DNA of 64,000 bases. It comes from an uncultured Selenomonadales bacterium. GTDB taxonomy: Bacteria; Bacillota; Negativicutes; Selenomonadales; Selenomonadaceae. Positions 8,932 to 17,259 of this stretch are shown piece by piece. Position 1 is the first letter of the stretch; each line of letters opens with the position of its first letter. The position numbers and the translations under genes were made by a program. The notes under the pieces were generated by a model. It made no database searches and had not been told where the DNA came from. It worked only from the letters and a program-made list of their open reading frames with translations. The stretch is from contig CAMJRX010000006.1 of NCBI GenBank assembly GCA_946408355.1, positions 1-64,000 of the forward strand, read 5' to 3'.

Positions 8932-10653
8932 TTATTTAAACGGCTCGTCAGTCATCTTTCCATTTTTTGGATACTTTGCGGGCGGCAGAATCCTTTCTGG
9001 CTCCTCTTCTATTACAACTTCTGGTTCGGGCGGTTTAAAGTCGTGACTTTCCATAGCCTCGCGCTGTTTTTCGTGCTGGTCGTACCACTCGCGCATTGGT
9101 TGCGACATTGGCGAACGCGAAATTTCCTCTTCCGCGACAAGATACGGCGTCACGACAACTATAAGTTCGCGATTGTCTCTGGATTTAGACGTATTCTTAA
9201 AGAATTCGCCGAGAATAGGAATGTCGCCTAGAATGGGAATTTTTGTAACGTTTTTGACTTCGGAAGAATTCATCAATCCGCCGATAACGATTGGCGAACC
9301 GGAATTTAAACTTATTATGGAGTCGGCACTGCGCGTATTAATCGTAGGCAAGCCGTTGCTCATATACTCTCCTATACTGCTAACCTCTGCATGAATCGCA
9401 GAATTTATTCTGTTCTGCGCGTCAACGACAGGTTTGAATTGCAAGATGACGCCGTAGTTTTTAAAAGTGGTGCTCGTGCTACCGTTTGCATTTGTCGAAG
9501 TGTAAGGAATTTGTCCGCCAACTTGAATTGTCGCCTGTTCGCCACTTAAAGTTATGACACTAGGACGGGAAAGAATTTTTGCTTTTCCGCTGTTAACTAA
9601 CGCCGTAAGTGTGACATTAAACGGCGCGAAGTGTTGAGCTATCCATTTAGCTGGATTGTTTCCAAAACGTCTAAGCCCGTCCCATGTCGAAGTAACTGTC
9701 CGACTGAACGAAGAATTGCCATTATAATTATTGGAGCCATCTCGACTATTGCCGCTTGACGTTGAATAATCATAACTGGTACTCGACAAGCCGTCGTCAG
9801 AAGCAGAAGAGCCAGCTGAATTATTATTATATGAATCAGAATAAGAATTTGAACCGCTACCGCTGTAAGAATTTGACCAGCCAGTCGAAGAGCTTTCGAT
9901 GTATGAAGTGCGCGATTCCCTAGTGTAATTTTCGCCAAAACTGAAAATACCAGTGCTACTGCCTGCGCTGTATTGAAGTCCGAGTTCTTTCGCGGCTTCA
10001 GAATTAACTTCAATAATTTGTGCCTCAAGCCGAATTTGCGTTGGGTGGAGAATTTGAATCAGGTCGATAATCGCGCCATTAGCTTCTGATTTACTAAGTT
10101 CAATATCTTCATCTCTGCCGCTTTCCGCACTTTGCGCCGTATCTGTATTAAGTTTCATATCAAAGCCGCTACCGACTAAAAGACTGCTTTCACTGCCGGC
10201 ATTTACGAAGAGCCGCGCAGTTTGCAGGGCGTAATTTTTTTCAAACTGATTTTCAACGGTACCTGTGAGCAAAAGCCTGCCGTCGACGTATTTAACATGC
10301 ACGTCAGGCAGTCCAATCGCTTTTTCAATCATCATAGCTTGACCTGGATCTTCGGGCGAAACGACGATTAAATATTCGTGGCGCACGCCATCCAAAGTCC
10401 ACACGAACAGCGCGGTTGAACCTTGAGTTGCTTTTGTTACGATTAAAAATTCTTTGGCAGAGCCTGGAAGTTGTACAACCGTCGCAATGGAAGGATCACC
10501 TACGGCAATTCGAGTTATGCGTTGTCCCATGTCCATATAGTGCGAAGTTTGTTTTTTTATGTTGAGCGTTTCTAATTCGGCGGCTTGAGCGACACTTGCC
10601 GATAAAAAAAGTGGTACTGCCGCCAAACAAAATTTTTTAATAAATGAGTTCAT
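8932..10653 (-). CDS. rcpA: Tad outer-membrane secretin (RcpA/CpaC)
   Basis: The 573-residue protein should form the outer-membrane channel for the Flp pilus. A signal peptide (1-24, cut after AQA) is followed by the pilus secretin N-domain (TSHYMDMGQRITRIAVGDP), a BON-like domain (VKYVDGRLLLTGTVEN) and the secretin core (IRLEAQIIEVN; KILSRPSVITLSGEQATIQVGGQIPY; IGGLMNSSEVKNVTKIPILG). An unusual Ser/Asn/Tyr/Gly-rich stretch at about 245-322 interrupts the core. The C-terminal 60 residues are charged and Pro/Glu-rich. It lies just after cpaB. Confidence 0.93.
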   Translation of the reverse strand: MNSFIKKFCLAAVPLFLSASVAQAAELETLNIKKQTSHYMDMGQRITRIAVGDPSIATVVQLPGSAKEFLIVTKATQGSTALFVWTLDGVRHEYLIVVSPEDPGQAMMIEKAIGLPDVHVKYVDGRLLLTGTVENQFEKNYALQTARLFVNAGSESSLLVGSGFDMKLNTDTAQSAESGRDEDIELSKSEANGAIIDLIQILHPTQIRLEAQIIEVNSEAAKELGLQYSAGSSTGIFSFGENYTRESRTSYIESSSTGWSNSYSGSGSNSYSDSYNNNSAGSSASDDGLSSTSYDYSTSSGNSRDGSNNYNGNSSFSRTVTSTWDGLRRFGNNPAKWIAQHFAPFNVTLTALVNSGKAKILSRPSVITLSGEQATIQVGGQIPYTSTNANGSTSTTFKNYGVILQFKPVVDAQNRINSAIHAEVSSIGEYMSNGLPTINTRSADSIISLNSGSPIVIGGLMNSSEVKNVTKIPILGDIPILGEFFKNTSKSRDNRELIVVVTPYLVAEEEISRSPMSQPMREWYDQHEKQREAMESHDFKPPEPEVVIEEEPERILPPAKYPKNGKMTDEPFK

Positions 10654-10671
10654 GTTTATAATTCCTATGTC

Positions 10672-11748
10672 CTAATTATTAGTGAACGAATTGACAATCG
10701 GAGTGTTCGTTAAAGGTGTATTCGGAACAGTAACTGAAGGATTTGCATTGCCGGACGGGATTGCGGGAAGTGCGGAAGATCTTCCTGCTATCGTGGGAGG
10801 CGTTGTCGTTTGTGGCGTTGTTGGAGTGGAGCTTTGTACAATTTGGTCACCGGCGATAATATCAATTTTTGGTACAACAGGCTCAAGAGCATTTGCGGGT
10901 ATTTCCGGCAATGGCACGTTCGACGGAATTACCGGTGCTTGCACTTCGGGTTTCGGTTTGCTTATAGATTCGAGTGTATATTCCATTTGCGGCACGTAAT
11001 TTGCTTGCGGCTTCGACGGACGCAACATCATATAAATTTCGCCGAGTTTCGTCGCCGAAATTAATTTTAAAATATCTTCCGGCGGCAGTGCAAACGTCGC
11101 GATTGACGGATTATGAATTGCTGAAGGTTTTGCGATGCCTTCTTCGGTAATGACATTGCCCGTTTGCGTCGTGTCTTGGTTGACGCTAAGGAGCAGGACA
11201 TTTTGTAATAAAATATTGCTTACTGCGTTGTATTTGTCACTTTCGACGAGGAGCAAATCAACTTTATCGCCCGGCTTAGCAAAACCGCCAACGCCCGTCA
11301 CCTCGTTAACGTTAATGGAAATTGCGCGGCAATCAGTTGGAATTTCTCCGACAAAGCCCTCGTCAGTTGATTCGCTGAAAACTTTTTGGATAGTGAGTAT
11401 GTCGCCCGAAAAAATCGAAACTTTGACTTGAACATTTTTTACGGCGTCAAAACTTTCTATCGCGCCTTCGGGCACCATGTCAACGGGCAATTCCTTCATT
11501 TGGAGCATACTCTCTTGAATTCTGGTGCGCGGCGGAATATTTACTTTGGCGACGACGACCTGTGTTGTTTGGATTGCGGGTTTTTCCTCTTGGACAACCG
11601 GCGGAGGTATAATTGCAACTTCTTGTTTAGTCATCATATTCATTCCGACGATAATTGTTATAAACATCAACATGCCCGCTATTGCCGCCAAAATCAGCAA
11701 CTGTTTGGGGCGCAAGTCGTTCAATTTATTTATTATTTTTTGGAACAT
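10672..11748 (-). CDS. cpaB: Flp pilus assembly protein CpaB/RcpC
   Basis: A 358-residue membrane-anchored periplasmic protein of the CpaB/RcpC family, with a SAF domain, needed for Tad pilus assembly. The start is placed at the ATG ending at 11748, with GGGGTG upstream. A longer frame would begin upstream of the promoter found at 11795-11822 and cannot be translated from it. One membrane helix (about 17-39) precedes the SAF domain (VVVAKVNIPPRTRIQESML; AISINVNEVTGVGGFAKPGD). The C-terminal third is Pro/Thr-rich and poorly ordered. It is the first gene of the operon. Confidence 0.9.
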   Translation of the reverse strand: MFQKIINKLNDLRPKQLLILAAIAGMLMFITIIVGMNMMTKQEVAIIPPPVVQEEKPAIQTTQVVVAKVNIPPRTRIQESMLQMKELPVDMVPEGAIESFDAVKNVQVKVSIFSGDILTIQKVFSESTDEGFVGEIPTDCRAISINVNEVTGVGGFAKPGDKVDLLLVESDKYNAVSNILLQNVLLLSVNQDTTQTGNVITEEGIAKPSAIHNPSIATFALPPEDILKLISATKLGEIYMMLRPSKPQANYVPQMEYTLESISKPKPEVQAPVIPSNVPLPEIPANALEPVVPKIDIIAGDQIVQSSTPTTPQTTTPPTIAGRSSALPAIPSGNANPSVTVPNTPLTNTPIVNSFTNN

Positions 11749-11794
11749 AAGCAACACCCCGATAACTAAAAATTCTGCCTTAAATCGTGTTTGT

Positions 11795-11822
11795 ATTTTA
11801 CTTTGTACAGTGTTTTTGTCAA
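11795..11822 (-). promoter_or_regulatory. Sigma-70-type promoter of the tad operon
   Basis: On the minus strand TTGACA (11817-11822), a 16-base spacer and TAAAAT (11795-11800) lie about 45 bases before the cpaB ATG. It is the only strong promoter seen for the ten-gene tad cluster. Confidence 0.8.
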
Positions 11823-11845
11823 GGTTATTGCGTATTCTAATCAAA

Positions 11846-11944
11846 TTTTAAAGTCGCCGTTTTTGAATTTTAAATGAATTTCTCCGAGCGTCATTCGCTT
11901 ATCAATTGCCTTGCACATGTTATAAATCATAAGTAGTGCGACGC
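11846..11944 (-). pseudogene. Remnant of a second moaC (C-terminal part only)
   Basis: Read on the minus strand this encodes [18 protein letters not shown], then TLGEIHLKF and a short tail to a stop, in an open frame. It matches residues near the end of the intact moaC, at about 88% nucleotide identity over 80 bases, with most differences synonymous. It begins at the moaC stop codon (junction near 11945), so the stop of the intact gene may have been formed by the join. The excess of synonymous changes suggests the copy was once a functional paralogue. Nothing upstream of residue 120 survives. Confidence 0.75.
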
Positions 11945-12427
11945 TCACCGCGCGAAGGTAAAATCGCCACTCTTGCCGCCGCTTTTGCGTTCCAAATGAA
12001 TTTCTCCAAGCGTCATTCGTTTATCAATCGCCTTGCACATGTCGTAAATCGTAAGTAGTGCTACACTCGCCGCGTTTAGAGCTTCCATTTCAACGCCGGT
12101 CGCCCACGTCGTTTTAACCGTCGCGATAACTTTAACGGCTGATTCGTCGTGTAGCATTTCAAAATCCAAACTGCAATGGCTTAGCGGCAAAGGGTGACAC
12201 AACGGAATAACTTCGGAAGTTTTTTTTGCCGCCATAATCCCCGCAATCCTCGCCACGCCCAAAACGTCGCCCTTCTTTGACGAGCCGGACTCAATCGCCG
12301 AATAAACCTCATTGCTGACAGAAATTTTCCCGCTCGCAACGGCAATTCGCTCTGTTAAATTTTTCCCGCCAACGTCAACCATTATCGCCTTGCCCGCCGC
12401 GTCGAAGTGATTTAATTTTTCGTTCAA
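11945..12427 (-). CDS. moaC: Cyclic pyranopterin monophosphate synthase MoaC
   Basis: A 160-residue enzyme of molybdenum cofactor synthesis, converting the MoaA product to cyclic pyranopterin monophosphate. Conserved segments are visible: [33 protein letters not shown], the catalytic [10 protein letters not shown], and [33 protein letters not shown] closes the fold. Length is normal. It lies near narK, fnr and mobAB, so it probably serves a molybdoenzyme such as nitrate reductase encoded elsewhere. Confidence 0.95.
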   Translation of the reverse strand: MNEKLNHFDAAGKAIMVDVGGKNLTERIAVASGKISVSNEVYSAIESGSSKKGDVLGVARIAGIMAAKKTSEVIPLCHPLPLSHCSLDFEMLHDESAVKVIATVKTTWATGVEMEALNAASVALLTIYDMCKAIDKRMTLGEIHLERKSGGKSGDFTFAR

Positions 12428-12473
12428 ATTTTAACCTCCTCAAAAATTTTCATCTACATTATACAACGAGCAT

Positions 12474-12502
12474 AAAAAAATTTCCCCCGCGATTTGCGAG
12501 GG
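12474..12502 (-). terminator. Rho-independent terminator after narK
   Basis: On the minus strand CCCTCGC (12496-12502) pairs with GCGGGGG (12484-12490) and a run of T follows (12474-12483). It lies between narK and moaC, so moaC probably relies on its own promoter or on read-through. Confidence 0.8.
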
Positions 12503-12521
12503 ATTTTCTTAAGAAAAATTT

Positions 12522-13865
12522 TTAGCACTTAATGCTAGAATTCGAGCGTGCGTAGAAAAACCACGTAATGCCAATCGTGATAACCGTAAAGACAATCAGC
12601 ACATAAAACGCCGGCGTGACAATTTCGTAATTGGAATAAGCCCAGCCAAAAATTTTCGGAATGAGGAACGCGCCATAAGCAGCAATCGCCGCAGTAAAGC
12701 CCGTAACCAGCGACGCATGGAACGGATTATTAAAAATATATGGAATCATGCGGAAGGAGGCACCGTTGACAAAACCAGTCGTCAAGAATAAAAGCAGGAA
12801 TGCCGCGAAGAACATTATAAAGCTATGCGCTTGCAAACCGAGCAACACAACGATTATCGAGACGAGCATTAAAATCAACGAGTACAACGTAACTTTAGAG
12901 CCGCTGTTACATTTATCTGCAAGCCAACCGCCAACAGGTCGCATACCCGCGCCGATGAACGGTCCTAAAAATGCGCCCCATGCCATACTGACTTCAGGGA
13001 ACTCGTTCGTAAGCAAAAGCATTAATGCCGCCGAATATCCGATAAATTGTCCGAAGCCGCAAGTATAAATCCACGTCATCAGCCACGTATGCTTATTGCC
13101 GAAGATTGACAGAATACTTTTCGGGCTTTGCTTAGGCAACGGCAGGTTGTCCATAAAAATCCAGATTAAAACGAGCGTCAAGACCGTCGGAACTGCCCAT
13201 GCGTAGCAAACCGATTGAATATAAACTTCTGCGCCCGTTTTTACGTTGATTAGCGGGTCACCGAAAATTCCGCCAAAACTCATACCAAGCAAAATTGGCG
13301 CAGTCAAATAAATTAACGAGACGCCGAGATTGCCGACGCCCGCATTGATTCCGAGTGCAAGTCCTTTATTTTTTTTCGGGAAGAAAAATCCGATATTCGC
13401 CATTGACGAAGAAAAATTTCCGCCCGCGATACCGATTAGCGCGACGAGCATGAAGAGCGTATCATAGGAAGTCGATGTATCTTGGAGCGCGGTGCCCAAT
13501 CCGATTATCGGCAAAAGTAAAAGTGCTGTAGAAAATAACGTCCAGTTTTTGCCGCCGAGCAATCCCGGCATGTAAGTATAAAACAATCGGCAAGTTGCGC
13601 CGACAAGCCCCGGCAATGATGCCAATGTAAAAATTTCTGCTTGAGAAAAGTTGAAACCGATTTGATTCAACTGCGCGGCGATTGTTGCCCAAAGCGTCCA
13701 AACGACAAATGAAAGCGTCAACGCCCAAGTCGAAGTGTAAAGATTTTGTTTTGCGATTCGTTCGCCGAATTTTTTCCAGAACGCTTCGTTTTCGGGGTCC
13801 CACTTCGCCAAAATTTGTTTACGTGTAGGATTTTCGCCCAATTTCTTTAGAATATCTTCCGCCAT
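12522..13865 (-). CDS. narK: Nitrate/nitrite transporter of the NarK family (MFS)
   Basis: A 447-residue major facilitator protein with about 12 membrane segments. The nitrate signature GNFSSSMANIGFFFPKKNKG and its continuation LGINAGVGNLGVSLIYL identify the NarK/NasA branch; a second copy-like motif occurs at GFVNGASFRMIPYIF. The ATG ending at 13865 follows AGGAGAG; a longer frame would overlap the promoter. It is divergent from an Fnr-type regulator gene. Import of nitrate or nitrate/nitrite exchange for anaerobic respiration is likely; direction is not visible from sequence. Confidence 0.92.
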   Translation of the reverse strand: MAEDILKKLGENPTRKQILAKWDPENEAFWKKFGERIAKQNLYTSTWALTLSFVVWTLWATIAAQLNQIGFNFSQAEIFTLASLPGLVGATCRLFYTYMPGLLGGKNWTLFSTALLLLPIIGLGTALQDTSTSYDTLFMLVALIGIAGGNFSSSMANIGFFFPKKNKGLALGINAGVGNLGVSLIYLTAPILLGMSFGGIFGDPLINVKTGAEVYIQSVCYAWAVPTVLTLVLIWIFMDNLPLPKQSPKSILSIFGNKHTWLMTWIYTCGFGQFIGYSAALMLLLTNEFPEVSMAWGAFLGPFIGAGMRPVGGWLADKCNSGSKVTLYSLILMLVSIIVVLLGLQAHSFIMFFAAFLLLFLTTGFVNGASFRMIPYIFNNPFHASLVTGFTAAIAAYGAFLIPKIFGWAYSNYEIVTPAFYVLIVFTVITIGITWFFYARSNSSIKC

Positions 13866-13889
13866 AATTACCACTCTCCTTTTGCGTGC

Positions 13890-13895
13890 AGTATA
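13890..13895 (-). promoter_or_regulatory. -10 element of the narK promoter
   Basis: TATACT on the minus strand. The predicted start near 13883 puts the centre of the Fnr-like box at 13918-13931 about 41 bases upstream, the usual position for activation by Fnr-type proteins. No good -35 element is seen, in keeping with an activator-dependent promoter. Confidence 0.6.
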
Positions 13896-13917
13896 GAAAA
13901 AAATTTTTCGGGTGTAA

Positions 13918-13931
13918 GTGATAATAATCAC
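13918..13931. promoter_or_regulatory. Fnr-like binding site shared by narK and fnr
   Basis: The palindrome GTGAT-AATA-ATCAC has the five-four-five spacing of an Fnr box (TTGAT-N4-ATCAA). It lies midway between the divergent -10 elements TATACT (13890-13895) and TATAAAAT (13953-13960), about 41-42 bases from both predicted starts. The encoded Fnr is the natural candidate to bind it. Confidence 0.7.
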
Positions 13932-13952
13932 AGTAACAAGCAAAAGCGCGGG

Positions 13953-13960
13953 TATAAAAT
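13953..13960 (+). promoter_or_regulatory. -10 element of the fnr promoter
   Basis: TATAAAAT lies 20 bases before the fnr ATG, with the Fnr-like dyad centred about 42 bases upstream of the predicted start. This suggests autoregulation. Confidence 0.55.
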
Positions 13961-13980
13961 ACTTGCGGAAGGTGAAATTT

Positions 13981-14655
13981 ATGGATTCAATGATTCGGCA
14001 GTTTTACGAGATACCCGGTAAAGTTGTTGCGTTGAAAGCCGGCGAATATCTCTTCCGCGAGGGCGATCACGCCAAACATTTTTACTTTGTGCGGTCGGGG
14101 CAGATTTTTATCACAAAATTTGCGGAAAGCGGGCGCGTTTTGTCGCTCCGATTAGCGACACGCGGAAGTATAATTGGAGAATTGCCGCTTTACGAAGAAA
14201 ATCCAGTTTATATCTTTAACGCAGTCGCTCAAAGCCCGTCAGAAGTCTATGCGATTGAATTTCCGACTTTGCATAGTTATTTAGAGAAAAAACCTGCGCT
14301 TGCTATCAATTTATTAAAAATTATCGGTATGCACATGCGTAAACAACACTCAAAATTCCGCGATTTAGTACTTTATGGCAAAAAAGGCGCGATTTATTCT
14401 ACATTAATTCGTTTTGCCAATAGTTACGGGCAAAAAGTTGATGACGGAATTTTAATTACAGTTCCGCTGACGAATCAAGAACTTGCAAACTATTCTGCGA
14501 CGGCTCGTGAAAGTTTAAACCGCATGTTGAGTGATTTACGCCGCCAAAATGTCATTGATATTCGCGACGGATTGATTTTGATTCGAGATATTAATTTTTT
14601 AAAGCAGGAAATTCAGTGCGAAAATTGCGGACGAGAAATCTGCAACATTGAGTAA
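13981..14655 (+). CDS. fnr: Fnr-type oxygen-responsive regulator (Bacillus-like, C-terminal cysteine cluster)
   Basis: A 224-residue Crp/Fnr family regulator. The cyclic-nucleotide-type fold spans about 15-125 (LKAGEYLFREGD) and a winged HTH lies near 165-190 (TNQELANYSATARESLNRML). The start is the ATG at 13981, after GGAAGGTG. Three cysteines at the C-terminus, C213, C216 and C221 (CENCGREIC), match the C-X2-C-X4-C of Bacillus subtilis Fnr, where they and one Asp hold a 4Fe-4S cluster; D128 in FRDLVLYGKKG is the likely Asp. It is divergent from narK and ends inside the 3' end of mobAB on the other strand. Confidence 0.9.
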   Translation: MDSMIRQFYEIPGKVVALKAGEYLFREGDHAKHFYFVRSGQIFITKFAESGRVLSLRLATRGSIIGELPLYEENPVYIFNAVAQSPSEVYAIEFPTLHSYLEKKPALAINLLKIIGMHMRKQHSKFRDLVLYGKKGAIYSTLIRFANSYGQKVDDGILITVPLTNQELANYSATARESLNRMLSDLRRQNVIDIRDGLILIRDINFLKQEIQCENCGREICNIE

Positions 14656-15727
14656 AGCCCGCGAGGAATTTACAAATTTTTTCGGCTGATTCAAGGTCAT
14701 TTATATCGAATTGATAAATATCGTCGGATTTTTCGGGCTTACTCGTGAAAATCGCGGCGATTTTTTCGTTTTTAATAACTTCACCGCGTCCGCGCCAAAG
14801 AGAAATTGTCGGGCAAATATTTTTCGTGCGACTTTCCGTCAAAATTAAATCGACACCAGACATTTTATCAGCAACGGATAAAAAATTTTGATTTTCGACG
14901 CGCTCAATCATAAAATAACCGTCAGGAGAAATTACAGCAACAGATTTTGCGCCCACCGCTTGAAATTTATAACTGTCCTTTCCCTCCACGTCGAGATTAA
15001 AACCGTGAGCGTCGCTTTTTATTACGCCAACCGAAATTTTCTGCGCGGCGAAGATTTTAATCAACCTTTCGATAAAAGTTGTTTTACCGGTGCCAGATTC
15101 AGGCGCGACGATTGAAATTATCGGCGTCGTTCGTGAAATATTTTCTGCTCTACCGCGTGCCAAGCGTAAATCTGCTGGTGTATTGACATTAAAAAATATT
15201 TCTTCGCAAGAAAGTTCCACGAACTCGTGCGGGACTTTTTTTATCGCTGCGAAAATTTTCCTCTGCCCGATTGAAAGTTCCTTAAAAAAAATTTCTGCAA
15301 GTTCCCGCCGATAAAACGCCGCCAGCGGTTGAAATCTTCCTCCAACGATTGGAATTAACGCTTGTGTAGAAAATTTTTCAGCTAACGGGCTCAACATTTT
15401 AAAATCAAAAAATGGCATGTCGGCTGAAACTGCTAATGCCCAATTCGTTTTGATGTTAGCAAGCCCGATTGCCAGTCCTGCCATTGGTCCCGAATTTTTT
15501 ACCTCGTCAACTAAAATTTTTGCGCCGAATTTCTCTGATAAAATTTCCAGCGCGGGCAAATTTTCTTCAACACACAAAAAAATTTCGGCGAAGTCTTCAG
15601 CTGAAACTTTACGCAAAGTGTTTTCTAGCAAACCTACGCCACCGACCTCGACGAAACGTTTATCAATGCCAAGCCGTGAACTTTTGCCGCCAGCGATAAT
15701 TAGAAGAGAAAAATTTTTAAAATCCAA
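14591..15727 (-). CDS. mobA: MobA-MobB fusion, molybdopterin guanylyltransferase and GTP-binding adaptor
   Basis: A protein of about 378 residues with two parts. MobA (about 1-190; LIIAGGKSSRLGIDKRF, AVSADMPFF) attaches GMP to molybdopterin to form the guanine dinucleotide cofactor. MobB (about 200-365; VAPESGTGKTTFIE, VGVIKSDAHGF) is a P-loop GTPase adaptor. The TTG ending at 15727 fits AAGGG better than the TTG six codons upstream (15745); this is uncertain. The last 65 bases overlap the end of fnr on the opposite strand, so the tail TQCCRFLVRNF is antisense to the Fnr cysteine cluster. Confidence 0.9.
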   Translation of the reverse strand: MDFKNFSLLIIAGGKSSRLGIDKRFVEVGGVGLLENTLRKVSAEDFAEIFLCVEENLPALEILSEKFGAKILVDEVKNSGPMAGLAIGLANIKTNWALAVSADMPFFDFKMLSPLAEKFSTQALIPIVGGRFQPLAAFYRRELAEIFFKELSIGQRKIFAAIKKVPHEFVELSCEEIFFNVNTPADLRLARGRAENISRTTPIISIVAPESGTGKTTFIERLIKIFAAQKISVGVIKSDAHGFNLDVEGKDSYKFQAVGAKSVAVISPDGYFMIERVENQNFLSVADKMSGVDLILTESRTKNICPTISLWRGRGEVIKNEKIAAIFTSKPEKSDDIYQFDINDLESAEKICKFLAGFTQCCRFLVRNFRTEFPALKN

Positions 15728-15834
15728 AGCGAATAGCCCTTTCAAATAAAATTTTTAGCAATTATAGCAAAAAAAATTCCTCCGAAAAATATTTAATCGC
15801 AAAATATGATTCTAAAGACGGCTAGCAATTTCCC

Positions 15835-15863
15835 TTGACTTTAGTAGCAATTTACATTACGCT
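15835..15863 (+). promoter_or_regulatory. Possible mnmE promoter
   Basis: TTGACT (15835-15840) is followed 17 bases later by the weak TACGCT. The match of the -10 element is poor, so this is tentative. Confidence 0.35.
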
Positions 15864-15897
15864 TGAAAAAATTTCAGACAAGTTGAGGACAAATAAA

Positions 15898-17256
15898 TTG
15901 AAAGAAGATACGATAAGCGCGATTGCAACGGCGGCAGGTGCGGCGGGCGTCGGGATTATTCGACTTAGCGGCGAGGATTCGATTGCGATTGCTGAAAAAA
16001 TTTTTGATAAGCCGCTCACTCAAGCAGAGGACAGGAAAATTATTTTGGGGCACGTGAAAAATTTTTCGGGCGAAATTATCGACGAGGCGATTGTTTTAAT
16101 TATGCGTGCGCCGAAATCTTACACCAAAGAAAATGTCGTAGAGTTGCAATGTCATGGCGGGAGCGTCGTCCTGCGCGAAGTTTTAAAATTGACGTTCGAG
16201 GCGGGGGCACGTCCTGCCGAGCGCGGCGAATTTACTAAGCGAGCCTTTTTAAACGGGCGAATTGATTTAACTCAAGCGCAAGCCGTTCTTGACGTAATTC
16301 AAGCTAAAACTTCTGCTGCGTTGACGGTTGCGCAAAATCAGTTGGTGGGCAAAACTTCAAAAACAATTCGCGAGATTCGACAAGCCATTTTAAATTCTGT
16401 TGCACATATTGAGGCGACGATTGATTTTCCGGAAGATGACCTCGACGCCGTAACTTTAAGCAACGTTGATAAAAATATTGCCGCACAGATTGTCAAGCTC
16501 AACGAATTTTTAAAGAATCAAGCGGCGGGAAAAATTTTGCGCGAAGGTTTGGAGACGGCGATAATCGGTAAACCTAACGTAGGCAAGTCTAGTTTGCTGA
16601 ATTTTTTCGCTAAGACTGAACGCGCCATTGTTACCGATATTCCAGGCACGACACGCGACAGCATTGAAGAATTTGTCAACGTCGGCGGTATTCCATTAAA
16701 AATTATCGACACGGCAGGCATAAGAAATTCTAGCGACGCCGTTGAAAAAATCGGCATTGAACGCGCTAAAGATTGTGCGCAACGTGCAGAATTTATTCTT
16801 GCACTTTTTGACAGTTCACGACCACTTGACGACGCGGACGAAGAAATTTTTAAACTTCTGCCGAATCGCGACGCGCTGATTTTGCTAACTAAAATAGATT
16901 TGCCGCAAGTTACGATGGCTAAATTTATAACAAAAAAAACGCCCGCCGCGCAGGTGATTGAAATTTCCCTCAAGAGCGGAGCGGGTACCGATAAACTTTT
17001 AAATGCTATAACCGAGCGCGTCGGCGTGATTGATTTTGAAATGAGTTTTGTCCGTGATGAACGCGAAGCCAATCTTTTGCGCCGTGCAGTGAAACATTTA
17101 CACGAGGCTCAAAAAACAATTAAGCTGAACTTCGGGATTGATTTCGTATCGATTGATTTGCGAGCCGCGCTGGAATGTCTTAGTGAATTGACGGGCGAGG
17201 CTGTCAGCGAGGACGTTATCGACGAAATTTTTTCCAAGTTCTGTATCGGAAAATAA
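15898..17256 (+). CDS. mnmE: tRNA modification GTPase MnmE
   Basis: A 452-residue GTPase that, with MnmG, installs the carboxymethylaminomethyl group on wobble U34 of certain tRNAs. The start is the TTG at 15898: GAGG lies upstream and translation gives KEDTISAIATAAGAAGVGII, the normal MnmE beginning; an upstream extension has no family counterpart. Visible motifs are the N-terminal folate-binding domain, the P-loop IGKPNVGKSSLLN, DIPGTTRD, DTAG, and the C-terminal CIGK with its essential Cys. It converges with mutL, the stops three bases apart. Confidence 0.95.
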   Translation: MKEDTISAIATAAGAAGVGIIRLSGEDSIAIAEKIFDKPLTQAEDRKIILGHVKNFSGEIIDEAIVLIMRAPKSYTKENVVELQCHGGSVVLREVLKLTFEAGARPAERGEFTKRAFLNGRIDLTQAQAVLDVIQAKTSAALTVAQNQLVGKTSKTIREIRQAILNSVAHIEATIDFPEDDLDAVTLSNVDKNIAAQIVKLNEFLKNQAAGKILREGLETAIIGKPNVGKSSLLNFFAKTERAIVTDIPGTTRDSIEEFVNVGGIPLKIIDTAGIRNSSDAVEKIGIERAKDCAQRAEFILALFDSSRPLDDADEEIFKLLPNRDALILLTKIDLPQVTMAKFITKKTPAAQVIEISLKSGAGTDKLLNAITERVGVIDFEMSFVRDEREANLLRRAVKHLHEAQKTIKLNFGIDFVSIDLRAALECLSELTGEAVSEDVIDEIFSKFCIGK

Positions 17257-17259
17257 AAA

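Noticed and set aside
14591-14655. Frameshift at the 3' end of mobAB
   Set aside because: The frame is open and the overlap with fnr is on the other strand; both C-termini make sense, so no error is needed.
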